This document shows, piece after piece, positions 1-9,400 of a DNA stretch of 64,000 nt (position 1 is its first letter; each line of letters starts with the position of its first letter). This stretch comes from CAVTLG01 sp963735495 (GTDB lineage: Bacteria; Chloroflexota; Ktedonobacteria; Ktedonobacterales; Ktedonobacteraceae), in contig CAVTLG010000011.1 of NCBI GenBank assembly GCA_963735495.1, positions 124,001 through 188,000 on the forward strand, read 5' to 3'. The position numbers and the translations under genes were made by a program. The notes under the pieces were generated by a model, which ran no database searches, was not told the DNA's origin, and saw only the letters and a list, made by a program, of their open reading frames with translations.

Positions 1-1
1 C

Positions 2-124
2 GCCCAAGACAAAGCGATGCTCACCCTTTTAGGGCGCATCGACAAGCAGGATGCAGAGCTAGCCAGGCAAACTGCTCTGCTTATGCAACTGACGCAGCAA
101 CAAAACGCAGACATCAGGGTCTAA
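2..124 (+). CDS. C-terminal end of an unrecognised coiled-coil protein (cut by window edge)
   Basis: Forty sense codons are open from the window edge to the TAA at 122-124. The peptide is rich in Gln, Leu, Ala and charged residues (for example TALLMQLTQQQ) with heptad-like spacing, so it is probably the coiled-coil tail of a longer protein. The start and any domain lie outside the window, so the function cannot be assigned. Confidence 0.45.
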   Translation, partial: AQDKAMLTLLGRIDKQDAELARQTALLMQLTQQQNADIRV

Positions 125-183
125 ATCCTCAACCACATTGCTATTCCATTGCATCATGAGGTCACCGACGGGAACGGCGCATT

Positions 184-235
184 ACATCCCTGTGCGGGAA
201 TGTTACTGGCCAGTAACATTCCCGCACAGGGATGT
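184..235. repeat. Perfect 52-bp palindrome
   Basis: The two 26-nt arms are exact reverse complements with no loop. The arms run from ACATCCCTGTGCGGGAATG inward to a TGGCCA centre at 209/210. Symmetry breaks at 183/236. The palindrome lies between the coiled-coil gene end and the recombinase remnants. It could be a recombination or resolution site, a binding site for a dimeric protein, or two abutting element ends. No T-run follows, so it is not a typical terminator. Confidence 0.9.
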
Positions 236-337
236 GTCTCAACCGAAGAGCCAGGAGAAGCCCAATGGAGATCCATGCTGCCGTATTTGGCTCTAGGAAA
301 ATTTGACTCATCGTGGGTTCGTCTCCGCCGCCAACCG

Positions 338-636
338 TCATGCCTCACCTTCTGCTTCTTGCCTTCCGACGTGTACTCTTGCTTCGTCTGGCTGACCTTG
401 GAGGCTGGGTTTGTCCTTCAGGAACAACCCGGGTTCCTGGTTCCGCTCCCCATGCTCATCACAGAAGCATTGGGAGCGTCTCACAGACGCCGGATCGGCG
501 AGTCCGAGTTGTTCTTGAAGAACAGACCATTCCCCTCCGGCCAGCAAACACTGGATGGCAGAGGTATCCCGCAACATGGCGGGACGAACTGGCCTGGGAG
601 CCAACTCCGCTCGCTGGTTCAGCCGGGCGAACAAGA
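338..636 (-). pseudogene. Tyrosine recombinase C-terminal remnant A
   Basis: The minus strand encodes the end of a tyrosine recombinase catalytic domain. It contains an ARLNQRAE segment, the PAMLRDTSA box that replaces the usual HxLRH motif, and the LQEQLGLADPASV segment that precedes the active-site Tyr. The residue at the Tyr position reads Ser (RRSQCF). It resembles the C-terminus of the complete recombinase domain at 33.9-34.9 kb but has diverged from it. The N-terminal two thirds are missing and upstream codons are out of frame, so it is a fossil. Confidence 0.6.
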
Positions 637-649
637 GGGGTTTCTGCGC

Positions 650-1020
650 CTCTGGTGTTGCGGGAGGCCCGTTCTTGACGCTCTCCTGCTTCTTCTCCCT
701 GTTTGCTCAGCTTCTGATAGCGCGTAAGGGAAGTCTTCGCGTCCAAGCCCAGCACCTTCCGCAACTGGCTTGGGCTTCCTCCCGCTTACAGATAGCCTAC
801 GGCAAAGGTATCGCGCAGCATGGTGGGGCTGATCTGCTGTTCGGTGATCCCGGCGCGTTGGCGGAGTCGGCGAAAGAGCAGCGTGATCGCATTGGGGTCA
901 GTGGCTGATGCGTCTCCGAGCAGAAGAGCAGGTCCTCTCCCGCCGTTCCTCCTGGTGCCTTCAAGCGATACTTCTCCAGATACAACCGGAGAGGACGTAG
1001 CCCGTTCTCTGCGAGTCTGA
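650..1020 (-). pseudogene. Tyrosine recombinase C-terminal remnant B
   Basis: A second recombinase C-terminus abuts the transposase gene. Reading down the minus strand it shows LRLYLEKYRLK, then a frameshift near 895, then AITLLFRRLRQRAG, SPTMLRDTFAVGYL, an in-frame TAA near 798, and AGGSPSQLRKVLGLD followed by SLTRYQKLS with the likely active-site Tyr. The TAA sits where relatives read YLQAGG, so it is explained by one CAA-to-TAA change. The fragment lies directly downstream of the transposase at 961-2373, as the fused recombinase does in the copy at 33.9 kb, but about 250 residues of recombinase are deleted at the junction near 1025. Confidence 0.6.
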
Positions 1021-2373
1021 CCTGGCGTGCGCGAGAAGCAGCTGAGCCTGCGTGACACAGAGGTCAGCATCCGAAACACCTGCTTGAGAAGAGGGCGGCT
1101 CTGCTGGAGGTGACTCCGCGTGCCCTTCCTCAGGCAGTGGCGGTGTCTCAGACGCATACACCGCCAGGGAGAAACAGCGTGGTTGCCCGGCAAGTTGAGA
1201 GGCTACCGCTACAGGAGACACATCAGCCACACAAAGGAGAGCATATCGCAAGGCATCGAGGTGCTCGCTCAGCGCGAGCGGATCGATCTGCTGGACCCAC
1301 ATGCTCAGCTCCTGCTGCTGCTCTTCCGACAGAATACCAGAGGCGAGCAGCCGTTGCAGGGGCGTCTGGGCCTCATCATACACACAGCGTATCCGATCCT
1401 CCTGGAGCACTTTCGCTTGAAGCTTAAAGGAGGGCTGAAAACCATTGACGACAAGGCGCAGCGCCTGGTACATCTCGCGAAGGTTCTGGTATGCCCCCGC
1501 TCCCTCCAGCCTCACACAACCTACCGCCTCGCGAACGACCGCTCGATTCTTCTGCTCCACATGGGCCTGGTCATTTTTGACACCTGAGCGCCCATGGGTA
1601 AAGGTCAGGTATTGCTGCTCACAATAGACGATCACTTGCTCATTCAGGAACTCCGAGCCGCTATCGGTGTCAATACCCAGGAGAGGAAAGGGAAAAAGCG
1701 TGCGTGCCTGCGAAAGCGCGGCCTGCACCGCATCAGCGCTCTTCTCCAGCAGGGGAATGCACTCGGTCCAGCCAGTGGCGAGATCAGTCAGCGTCATGGT
1801 GTACAGAAAACAGCCATCAAGATGGTCCCCACAATGGGCCACCAAATCGACTTCCACAAAGCCGGGGTGATCCTCCTCCCATGGGGAGAAGACACAGACC
1901 GAGATCTGGGACTGACGCAGGAAACCAGGAGTGGTTGCCGACAGCCCATGCAGACAGGGCTTGCGTTGGGTGCGTAAGTACCGCTCTGCCGTGGACATAC
2001 TCATGGCGAGCAACTGGCCACGCTCTTCTTCCGTGAGGTGCAGATGCCCGTGCCGTTCCAACAAGGCCACCAACGTGGTCAGGGACGGCATGAGCCGTTT
2101 GGCACACACATAATGGGCCGCTTTCCAGGCCAAAAAGAGCGCCTGTTGCACCTCTTGACCGTACTGCGGCAGGCGATGGCGCTGGATCATTTGTTGGTCA
2201 GAGGCCCCGTGGTTGAGAAGCTTGATAGCATATTTGCGCGTGTAGCCTGTCCATTCCACAAATGCATCCAGCAAGAGGGTTTTCTGAGCCGGGGATGCCT
2301 GTTGGTAGCGTGGCACCAGGGATCGAAGCAGCGCGCGCCGTGTCTGAAAGGTCTGCGTAAGGTATTGCGGCAT
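961..2373 (-). CDS. DDE (retroviral-integrase-type) transposase, 3' end lost, copy 1
   Basis: This is a transposase of about 470 residues with an N-terminal helix-turn-helix-like region (YTRKYAIKLLNH) and an rve-type catalytic core. The acidic triad is visible as D176 (FVEVDLVAH), D237 (IDTDSGSEF) and E273 (HVEQKN), a D,D(35)E spacing. The start at 2373 is preferred because GGAGGAG lies 11 nt upstream and homology to the relative at 2677-3042 begins there; an in-frame start at 2523 is less likely. After residue ~447 the frame runs into recombinase sequence read out of frame, ending at 961. In the second copy the same position leads in frame into a complete tyrosine recombinase, so this gene has probably lost a C-terminal recombinase domain by deletion. 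Confidence 0.75.
   Translation of the reverse strand: MPQYLTQTFQTRRALLRSLVPRYQQASPAQKTLLLDAFVEWTGYTRKYAIKLLNHGASDQQMIQRHRLPQYGQEVQQALFLAWKAAHYVCAKRLMPSLTTLVALLERHGHLHLTEEERGQLLAMSMSTAERYLRTQRKPCLHGLSATTPGFLRQSQISVCVFSPWEEDHPGFVEVDLVAHCGDHLDGCFLYTMTLTDLATGWTECIPLLEKSADAVQAALSQARTLFPFPLLGIDTDSGSEFLNEQVIVYCEQQYLTFTHGRSGVKNDQAHVEQKNRAVVREAVGCVRLEGAGAYQNLREMYQALRLVVNGFQPSFKLQAKVLQEDRIRCVYDEAQTPLQRLLASGILSEEQQQELSMWVQQIDPLALSEHLDALRYALLCVADVSPVAVASQLAGQPRCFSLAVYASETPPLPEEGHAESPPAEPPSSQAGVSDADLCVTQAQLLLAHARSDSQRTGYVLSGCIWRSIA
1031..1740. repeat. Direct repeat of ~710 bp, copy 1 (partner at 34941-35650)
   Basis: This part of the transposase gene matches 34941-35650 nearly base for base at a constant offset of 33910, in the same orientation, with only scattered substitutions. 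Similarity stops abruptly at both ends, at the deletion junction near 1030 and at CATCAGCGCT (1731-1740). A pair this long and similar is a plausible substrate for homologous recombination that would delete the DNA between. Confidence 0.85.
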
Positions 2374-2560
2374 GACGATAGGTTCTCCTCCAAACGACCC
2401 GATCTCCATCGGAGAAGGAGGGGAAAGAGATGCGTTCGCGTGCCAAGTGGCAGAGAACGCAGATGTGTTTTGCGTTCCCATCCTCCTCAGCAGATCAGAC
2501 GCGCTGGCAGTCTCTTCTGTCACGCAAGCAGACGATTGATGGTCAAAAACTCAGCTTTAT

Positions 2561-2700
2561 GAGAAATCGTACCCGGCCTCCACGAAGAGCAGTCCTTCCC
2601 TTTGCCTGAAATGCATACAAAAGCAATGGAGAACAATGTTTGGAATGTACTCTGAAGGAGCGAACATGAGGGAAAATCACACCCGTGGGTACGATCTCTC
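2561..2700. repeat. ~140-bp segment bounded by inverted repeats (element-end cluster 1)
   Basis: GAGAAATCGTACCC (2561-2574) and GGGTACGATCTCTC (2687-2700) are inverted repeats with one mismatch, about 112 bp apart. The unit sits between the 5' side of the transposase at 961-2373 and the truncated transposase at 2677-3042. A similar unit recurs at 3219-3359. These are probably terminal repeats of related elements inserted into or beside one another. A short non-autonomous element is the alternative. Confidence 0.6.
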
Positions 2701-3042
2701 GTGAGGTAATGCGCCACAGCGCTCCAGCAACGGGACCATCTCCAGCAAAAAGGGCATCAGCCGCTGGGCACACACGTAGCGCGTCGCTTTCCATGCCAGG
2801 AAAAGGGCTTGCTGCACCTCAGAACCATAAAGCGGCAAACGGGGACGTTGGATCGCTTGCTTGCTCTTCTCGGGATGATTGAGCAGTCGAATAGCATGCT
2901 TGCGCGTATATCCCGTCACCTCAAGGAACTGATCCAACAACAGGCTCTTTTTGGCGGATTCCGCTTGCTGATAGGCCGGAATGAAACGCAGGAGCACCTC
3001 GTGGCGGGCTTGATAGCTCAAAACGGGTGTGCGATGAGACAT
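2677..3042 (-). pseudogene. N-terminal fragment of a second rve-type transposase
   Basis: About 110 residues match the N-terminus of the transposase at 961-2373: GYTRKHAIRLLNH, EVQQALFLAWKATRYVC and RLMPFLLEMVPLLER align with GYTRKYAIKLLNH, EVQQALFLAWKAAHYVC and RLMPSLTTLVALLER. The start at 3042 follows a purine-rich GGAAAGGAAG. Homology stops near 2712, exactly where the inverted-repeat end begins, and the frame closes at 2677. The whole catalytic core is gone, so it is inactive. Confidence 0.7.
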
Positions 3043-3548
3043 AGCATCTTCCTTTCCCTTCCAACATCTTGGCGAGACGGCCACGCAGACCATAGACATC
3101 CCGCACGAGTGCGGCGACAACAGTGCCTCGGCTGGGGTCCATCAGCAAGCCTATTGTAACGCATGGTTGCCACAAAACAGAAGGCACTCATAGCTCCACC
3201 AAAAAGCGCTTGGGTCATGGGAAATCGTACCTATTGTCTCTAGGCTTCCACTGCTTGCTGGTTGACCACACTGGCGGGAAAGGAAGATGGAGACCTCATT
3301 CCCAGGCTGGAAGAGTCGTTGGCAAGAGAGACAAAACATACCCACCGGTACGATTTCCCGTGGTACAATGCGGAGAAACGAAACCAGGTGGGATCGTCCT
3401 TCAGACCCCTTGCCTTCTGAAGGGAAGTTGTGCTTTAATCTTACCCAGCCGTAAGATTTTTCGTGATGCAATGCGCCTTCAGGTCTATCAGGAAAGAGAT
3501 GACTCTCTCAGCGTGTCTCTCTCCGATGGAGTCATCTGCCTTCCGTGT
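3043..3548. other. Gene-free stretch of element ends
   Basis: No credible gene is present. It holds the second inverted-repeat unit (3219-3359) and a third copy of the end motif near 3447-3476, where CGTAAGATTTTTCGTGATGC resembles GGTACGATTTCCCGTGGTAC at 3347. A weak stem (GATGACTC 3498-3505 with GAGTCATC 3529-3536) lies just past the cytochrome b stop and could act as a weak terminator. Confidence 0.5.
3219..3359. repeat. ~141-bp segment bounded by inverted repeats (element-end cluster 2)
   Basis: GGGAAATCGTACC (3219-3231) and GGTACGATTTCCC (3347-3359) are perfect 13-bp inverted repeats about 115 bp apart. Length, arrangement and the flanking CGTGGTACAATGCG mirror the unit at 2561-2700. The interiors differ, which argues for independent element ends rather than a recent duplication. 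Confidence 0.65.
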
Positions 3549-5207
3549 CTACGTTACCGGGCTCGGACTCGGACGCGCAGCCTCGCCTCGGTGTTCGACC
3601 CGCACGTCATGATAGTACTCGCGCCAGATCAGGCGGTGGACGCCGAGGTAATACGGCAAACGATTGAGATAGGGTAGGAAAGGGAACAGCACGAGGATGG
3701 CCGTGAGTATTCCCATAGTGACCAGGACCAACGCATCGGCATTCGACGAGGTGCTGTAGGGCGGTACCTGGTACCAGAAGGTGTAGAGCCAGAGCCACGC
3801 CTGCCCAGGATAGTTGCCGGTCTCGTTCATCACTCCCCATTGTGAGCCCAGCAGGTTGAATTGTGCGGCCTTCGTCGGCAATGCATCTTCCGCCAGGAAG
3901 AGCAGCGGCTTGGTAAAGTCATTCTGATAGAAGCCTCGACTGCTTAGAAGCAAGCCGTCTAACGAACCGCTTGTACCCAGAGTCAGCAGATGGTCCATCA
4001 TGGTGGGAAGCGGACCATCGTCGCCCTGCGCAACGACCACCTGACCATTGCTTCCTGTTGCTTTCCCCAATGCCTTTGTATAGGTAGCTTCCCAGGCTGC
4101 TTGCTGCTTCACTCCAGCCCGCGTAAACGTCTGGAGCGCCACTGCCACCTGCGGATTGTTCTGCGCGACGATGGCTAAAGGATCGAGGACATAGACATTC
4201 GCCACATTAATAGGAATCGTCACCCCCGCCAGTTGCTGGAGCGAAATCGGTCCAATATATTGGACGGAGCTAGTCCCCTGATTGTAGGGCGGCCCATATT
4301 GGGCAAGAACACTTGTGCCGCTGAGTTCCTCCATGGCAGTAGTAACGAAGCCAATCGGATCCTGCTGAGCGTACTGCTGAAGCGTCAACGGCGGCTCATC
4401 CGGTGATGACAGGAAGCCAGCAAAGGCGACGACCAGGACAAAGACAACCATCAGTGCGACCAAGCCTTCACGGAGGAGATCGTAAGGCATCATCTGAAGT
4501 CCGCGATAGTAGCGAACCTGGTCGGAGGGTCGTGGGCGTGGCGTAGCCGCAGGCGTGATCTGGGTCTTCTTGCGCCTTCCGCCTCTCCAGAGTGCTTCTC
4601 GCGCACGTTCCTCCTCAAACGTCGGGGCATAAGGACGCACAATGCCCCGAATGCGGACGAGCAGCAGATGCATACCAACCAGCCCTACCACCAGCAGTGG
4701 AAGGATCACGATATGAAAGCCATACATCTGCCCGAAGTTCAGCAGGTTGAAGAACGCGCCGATCCCAATGGAATTGAGCGCATCTTTGCCCTGGACAGCG
4801 ATCCATTGTGTACTAAAGTTCGTCATCGACAGATAGCCGGTAAAGGCAGTGCCGATAGCTGCAAGAAAGATCACCGCACCAGTGACCCAGGTCCACCCAC
4901 GACCATGACGCCAGGCTCCTTTGAAAAATGCGACCCACAGGTGCAGCGTCATCGAGAAGAAGAACGCCTCTGCACACCAGAAATGGAGACTGTTCACAAA
5001 ATGGCCAATGGTAGTATCATGCCACCACTGCGGCCCAAAAGCAGCGAGCACGATGCCAGAGAGCATCAAGATGACAAGGCAGGAAAGGGAGATCACGCCG
5101 AAGAAATAGGCTGGTGAGCGCACGAATGCTGGCAGGTGATCGGGAAGGATATCTTCAAGGGGCATCCAGCGACGCACCCGTTCACGAACCTCGGTGGTCA
5201 TATTCAT
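3549..5207 (-). CDS. Cytochrome b, b6-type N-terminal domain with long C-terminal extension
   Basis: This is an integral membrane cytochrome b of 552 residues. Helix B carries H75 and H89 and helix D carries H165 and H180. The 14- and 15-residue spacings are those of the bis-His ligands for the two hemes in cytochrome b6. Four helices occupy residues ~35-190. A basic loop follows (~195-235), then a helix at ~240-265, a soluble segment of ~150 residues and two C-terminal helices (~445-520). The start at 5207 has GGAGGTG six bases upstream and overlaps the preceding small gene by ATGA. No Rieske protein or cytochrome c gene is in the window, so the quinol-oxidising partner must be elsewhere or the protein works in another complex. 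The long C-terminal part is not the usual subunit IV and was not recognised. Confidence 0.85.
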   Translation of the reverse strand: MNMTTEVRERVRRWMPLEDILPDHLPAFVRSPAYFFGVISLSCLVILMLSGIVLAAFGPQWWHDTTIGHFVNSLHFWCAEAFFFSMTLHLWVAFFKGAWRHGRGWTWVTGAVIFLAAIGTAFTGYLSMTNFSTQWIAVQGKDALNSIGIGAFFNLLNFGQMYGFHIVILPLLVVGLVGMHLLLVRIRGIVRPYAPTFEEERAREALWRGGRRKKTQITPAATPRPRPSDQVRYYRGLQMMPYDLLREGLVALMVVFVLVVAFAGFLSSPDEPPLTLQQYAQQDPIGFVTTAMEELSGTSVLAQYGPPYNQGTSSVQYIGPISLQQLAGVTIPINVANVYVLDPLAIVAQNNPQVAVALQTFTRAGVKQQAAWEATYTKALGKATGSNGQVVVAQGDDGPLPTMMDHLLTLGTSGSLDGLLLSSRGFYQNDFTKPLLFLAEDALPTKAAQFNLLGSQWGVMNETGNYPGQAWLWLYTFWYQVPPYSTSSNADALVLVTMGILTAILVLFPFLPYLNRLPYYLGVHRLIWREYYHDVRVEHRGEAARPSPSPVT

Positions 5208-5410
5208 GCGTGCACCTCCGCATTTGTCATCTCTCGATCACCTCCTTCATCAGAATGCGCTACCGCTTCGATGGTGGAGAGACGCTGCTTTTGCGGTCGT
5301 CGAAGCGCAACTGCAAGCACGAAGACAACAATCAGAAGAGCGATCACGAGCAAATTAGCCAGTGAGATCAAGATAAATCCGAAATGTAGATAGAGAGCTG
5401 GACCATTCAT
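5204..5410 (-). CDS. Small single-pass membrane protein, probable cytochrome b partner
   Basis: The 68-residue product has one strongly hydrophobic helix (residues ~8-37, ISLANLLVIALLIVVFVLAV) and a charged C-terminus. The start at 5410 (MNGPALYL) has AAGG about seven bases upstream; an in-frame ATG ten codons earlier lacks such a site. Its stop overlaps the cytochrome b start (ATGA, 5204-5207), so the two are very likely co-translated. It resembles the tiny accessory subunits of respiratory complexes, but no family was recognised. Confidence 0.7.
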   Translation of the reverse strand: MNGPALYLHFGFILISLANLLVIALLIVVFVLAVALRRPQKQRLSTIEAVAHSDEGGDREMTNAEVHA

Positions 5411-5575
5411 AGGAAACCTTTCTTGGATACCCACCAGCATTCACGCGATGGGAGGAAAAGAAAGCGCCCGCACGCAGAGATCGCTTTCCGGTTTTGCTCT
5501 TATCAGAGAGTATAAAGGGGGGAAAGTGATGGCCTTGCAGACTGATCACGACATATTCCAGTACCTTCCTTCTTA

Positions 5576-6238
5576 TTAGCTGATGCCCCCTGGTGTAGGA
5601 ATATGATCAACGGCATCTGCGTCCTTCATCAGAGCAGCACGGAGTCGAGGTAACGAGCGATGAAAGGAGGTCTTCACCGTGGATTGTGGGATATTGAGGA
5701 TACGTGCGATCTCCAAAAAGTTCAAATGCTTGAAACTGTGCAGATGCACAATTGCGTGCGAGACTGGCGAGAGCGTGAACAGTGCTCGCTGCAGCAGCGA
5801 TTGGAGCTCAAACGTCACCATCATCTCTTCTGGCAACGGGTTGAGGTCTCGTATACCCTCCTCCCTTGGAGACACCCCCTCCTCAACCTCTTCCACTAGC
5901 AACGCGAAGGGACAGATGATGCGTTCACGGCGCCGCTTGCGCAAATCGTCGAGGCAACGATTGCGCGCGACCCGAAAGAGCCATGTCTTCAGCGAGCTTT
6001 CTGCCTGGAGCGTGGGCAGGAACACAGAGAGTTGGATAAAGACAAACTGCAAAACATCTTCCGTCTGGTCTTTGTCTTTCAGGATACTGTAGCTATACCT
6101 AGATACGGAGTCAGAGTATCGATCAACGAGGGCCTCAAAAGCACGTTGATCGCCTGCGTATGCTTGTTTCACCAGGTCATCATCGGAGGCTTCCAATCCT
6201 GGCCGTCTGGTGCATTCCTCGTGTTGGAGGGAGAGCAT
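5576..6238 (-). CDS. ECF-type RNA polymerase sigma factor
   Basis: This is a 220-residue sigma-70 family protein with region 2 (residues ~18-90: AFEALVDRYSDSV, WLFRVARNRCLDDLRKR) and region 4 (~150-205: ARILNIPQSTVKTSFHRSL, a helix-turn-helix). The start at 6238 follows GAGAGG with eight bases of spacing; the upstream in-frame extension is not sigma-like. No anti-sigma gene adjoins it. It lies between the BTAD regulator and the cytochrome b pair on the same strand, so it may control that pair, which is inference. It is clearly similar to the sigma factor at 31599-32309 and shares its unusual region 2 wording (DVLQ..., LPTL). Confidence 0.9.
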   Translation of the reverse strand: MLSLQHEECTRRPGLEASDDDLVKQAYAGDQRAFEALVDRYSDSVSRYSYSILKDKDQTEDVLQFVFIQLSVFLPTLQAESSLKTWLFRVARNRCLDDLRKRRRERIICPFALLVEEVEEGVSPREEGIRDLNPLPEEMMVTFELQSLLQRALFTLSPVSHAIVHLHSFKHLNFLEIARILNIPQSTVKTSFHRSLPRLRAALMKDADAVDHIPTPGGIS

Positions 6239-6452
6239 CTTCTCGTTCCTCTCTGCTGCTCTTGTGAAGAACCAGCTTTTTGTTCGGCAGACCCGTTCTC
6301 TCGGAGGCTTGCTCTTCTGTTCATGGTACTGGCAGCGCGTGAGAAAATGCGTGAGGAAGACCGTGAGTCGCTCTTGCCAGGAGGGAAAGATGGAAGGTGG
6401 TTCTCCACACAGGCCAGCACAGGGATCTCTCATTGTGGAGCGGATCATCTCA

Positions 6453-9400
6453 TCATGCTACTTGTTCCAGGACATGCCGCACCTGGGGCGCGGTGAGAAA
6501 CCCCGTCTGCAGCACCTTCTCCTCGATCTTCTCGGCAAGTTCCTGGATCACGCACACTGCCTGAGCATAGGACTGACCTGCTAGCGTCTGTTCTCCCCGC
6601 GACTGCTCCAGATCTCCAAGGGCCACCTGGATCTGCCACCGTTCCTCTGCCAGACCGATCTCTTCCGCCAGGACGCCAGCCTCTTCCAGGTGAGCACGCG
6701 CCTGCTCTTGATGACCTTCCCACTGTGCCAGTTCCGCAGAGGCCCGCAGGTACTGCACGCGATCACGTTGACCATCCCCATTGTGTACGTTGAGTCGAAC
6801 GAGATACACCTGGGCCATTGCGGCGTCCCCCCCGCGTAATAACGCCTCCGTGACACACCAGTGAGGAATTTCCGCGTACGCCAGTCCATGATCACCTGCC
6901 ACCGTCACTACTTGTCGTGCATACCGCAGGGCATTGGTCCACTCCCCCACCAGGACCGAATCCGCGCAGAGGACCGACGTCACCATCGCCGTGTAGGAGG
7001 GCAACGCGATTGTCTCTGTGAGCGTCAGTGCCTCCAGATCGACCACGCGCGCTGGCAGTTCCTGCCTGCATTGCCCGGTAGACACCCCCTAATTGGATCA
7101 GGGCGCGCAGAAGGAGGACGTTTGCCCGCGCTGAGGTCACATTGAGGGTCCGTGCGTTTGCTACGGCCAGGAGCGCACGTTTGAGCGCTTCGGTATACGC
7201 ACCGCTATCGAGTAACCCCGAGGTCAGATCATAGAGCGCATTGATCTGCCCCCAGACGTTCCTGATTTCCTGGCTGATGGTGAGGGCACTGCGCGCTCGC
7301 GCGATCCCCTGGTACAGTCGACCACGGTGCATCTGCGCATTGGCGAGCAAACAGAGCGTATCGGCTTCCATTGCCCGATCTCCCAGCGTGACATAGCAGG
7401 CATGTGTCTCTGTGACGAGTTGCTCGTACTGCTCCCACGCACCGATACACATCTTGATGGAGGCCAGCGCGCCCAGGCTCTGGATAATAAGCTCTGGGTG
7501 TCCACTGCTTCGGGCCACCGCCAATGCACGCTCCCCCTGGGCAATGGCCGTCTCCAGATCGGTAGTAGAGAGACCACGCATGGCCTGATACCAGTGTGTT
7601 TGCGCCAACCGGATCGTCTCGTCACCCTGCATGGCCATCTGGAGCAGGCAATCGAGCATGGCCTCAGACAGAGGGTGAGCCAGTTCTCCTGCTCTGGTGA
7701 GTTCGTAGGCTTGTCCCAGCGTGACATAGAGATGATGGATGTCGGATGCGAGGATCTTTGCCTGCATTATGTGGTCAATCGGTTGCGTTGCCAGCACCTG
7801 CCATGCCTGTTCATAATGTTCGATAGCAACGTGCAACGCGAAAATGGCTCTTGCCTCATCACCCGCCGCCACACTCAAACGGAAGGCTGGCTCAAGCATC
7901 CCTGCTGCCAGAGCGTGGTGCGCCAGCTTCGCCGCAGGAAGAGCCGTTCCTTGCAAAAGATGGAGGGCACGTCGATGAAAGATGCGGCTGCGGGTCTCAC
8001 CCGCCTCGACTGAGATCACTTCGCGAATCATCGGATGGGTAAAGGTGTAGACTGCATTGCCTGCTGAACCACGCGACCGCTTCGGCTCCTGCACCAGGAG
8101 GCTTCGCAGCACTTCATCCAGGACAACCAATCCCTCTTGTTCGGAGAGATCCGCGACCTGACAGAGTCGCTCGAAGGTCGCATCCTGTTCCAGCACGGCT
8201 CCAGCGACCAGGAAGGCAAAGGCAGGCGGACGGAGTCGATCAAGCTGGATGCTGACCAGTTCACGCACGCTCGGCGGGAAGAGCCGCGGCATGCCAAGTT
8301 CCCTGGCCATCACTGCGACGATGTCACCGGTTCCGGTGTGGTCTTCGGACGAAGACGGCGGAAAAAGGCCGTGTGCAAGCAGCAATTTGAGCGTTTCAAT
8401 CAGATAGAAAGGCTGCCCACCAGTTTCGGCGAAGAGCCGTTGCCCAACACGTTCCAAGAAGTCGTCGGAGGTCGGTGTGACAAGGCTGGAAACCCCCGAC
8501 CTGTTTGCCTCTTCCTCCTGGTTTCGTCGTACCAGGATCTGGAGCAGATTCACCGTGTCCTGAACTGAGAGGAGGCCTGGCTGCAGCCGGGTCACAGGCG
8601 CAATTCGTTCCAGGTTCGCTCGCCACTCGGCAAGACCAGAGGTCGTCTGTCGTGCCTCGGTGCGCAAGGAGAGGAGCAGCATGATCGGTGTCGCATCCGC
8701 CATGAAGCGTCGTGCCAGGTAGTGGAGGAGATCCAGCGTGGCGGTATCGGCCCAGTGCACATCATCAAGGAAGAGAAGAAGTGGGGCACGTGCCGCCAGG
8801 GCAGACAGCAGACGGGTCACGGCCTCAAACAGATGGTTGCGTGCCACCGAAGCATCAACAACCACGCGGGTCAGATCGGGATAGCGCTCGTGCAGTTCTG
8901 GTAACAGGCGAGCAAGCTCAGCCAGCCACACATCATGCAGCAGATCCTCGGGAGCATTTTCCTGGTCGATCCTGGGGCGCAAGGCCTCAATGAACGGCTG
9001 GTACGACAACCGCCGATTACTTTCAAATGCTTGTCCGCGTAGCACATCAGTTCCCTGTGTAGCGGCCCAATCCAGAAACTCGGTGGCCAGCCGCGTCTTG
9101 CCAATGCCAGCTTCCCCTTCCAGCAACACTACCTGTGCTTGCCCCTGGCGAGCGAGAGAGGAAAGCTCAAGCAAGAGACCATACTCTCGCGTCCGTCCTA
9201 CAAGGGGAGCCGCACGCAACATCAGCACAGGAGAAGAGAGGCCGGAGACCCGCTGTTGCGTGCGGCTGGCAGGAGGTGTGGCACGAATATGTTCAGCGAG
9301 AGCCATCGTTTCGCGCGTCGGCTCAACATGAATCTCCGCTGCCAGCAGAGCCCGAAAGGTCTCATAGGCTTGCAGCGCAGCAATGCGATTGCCTGTCGCA

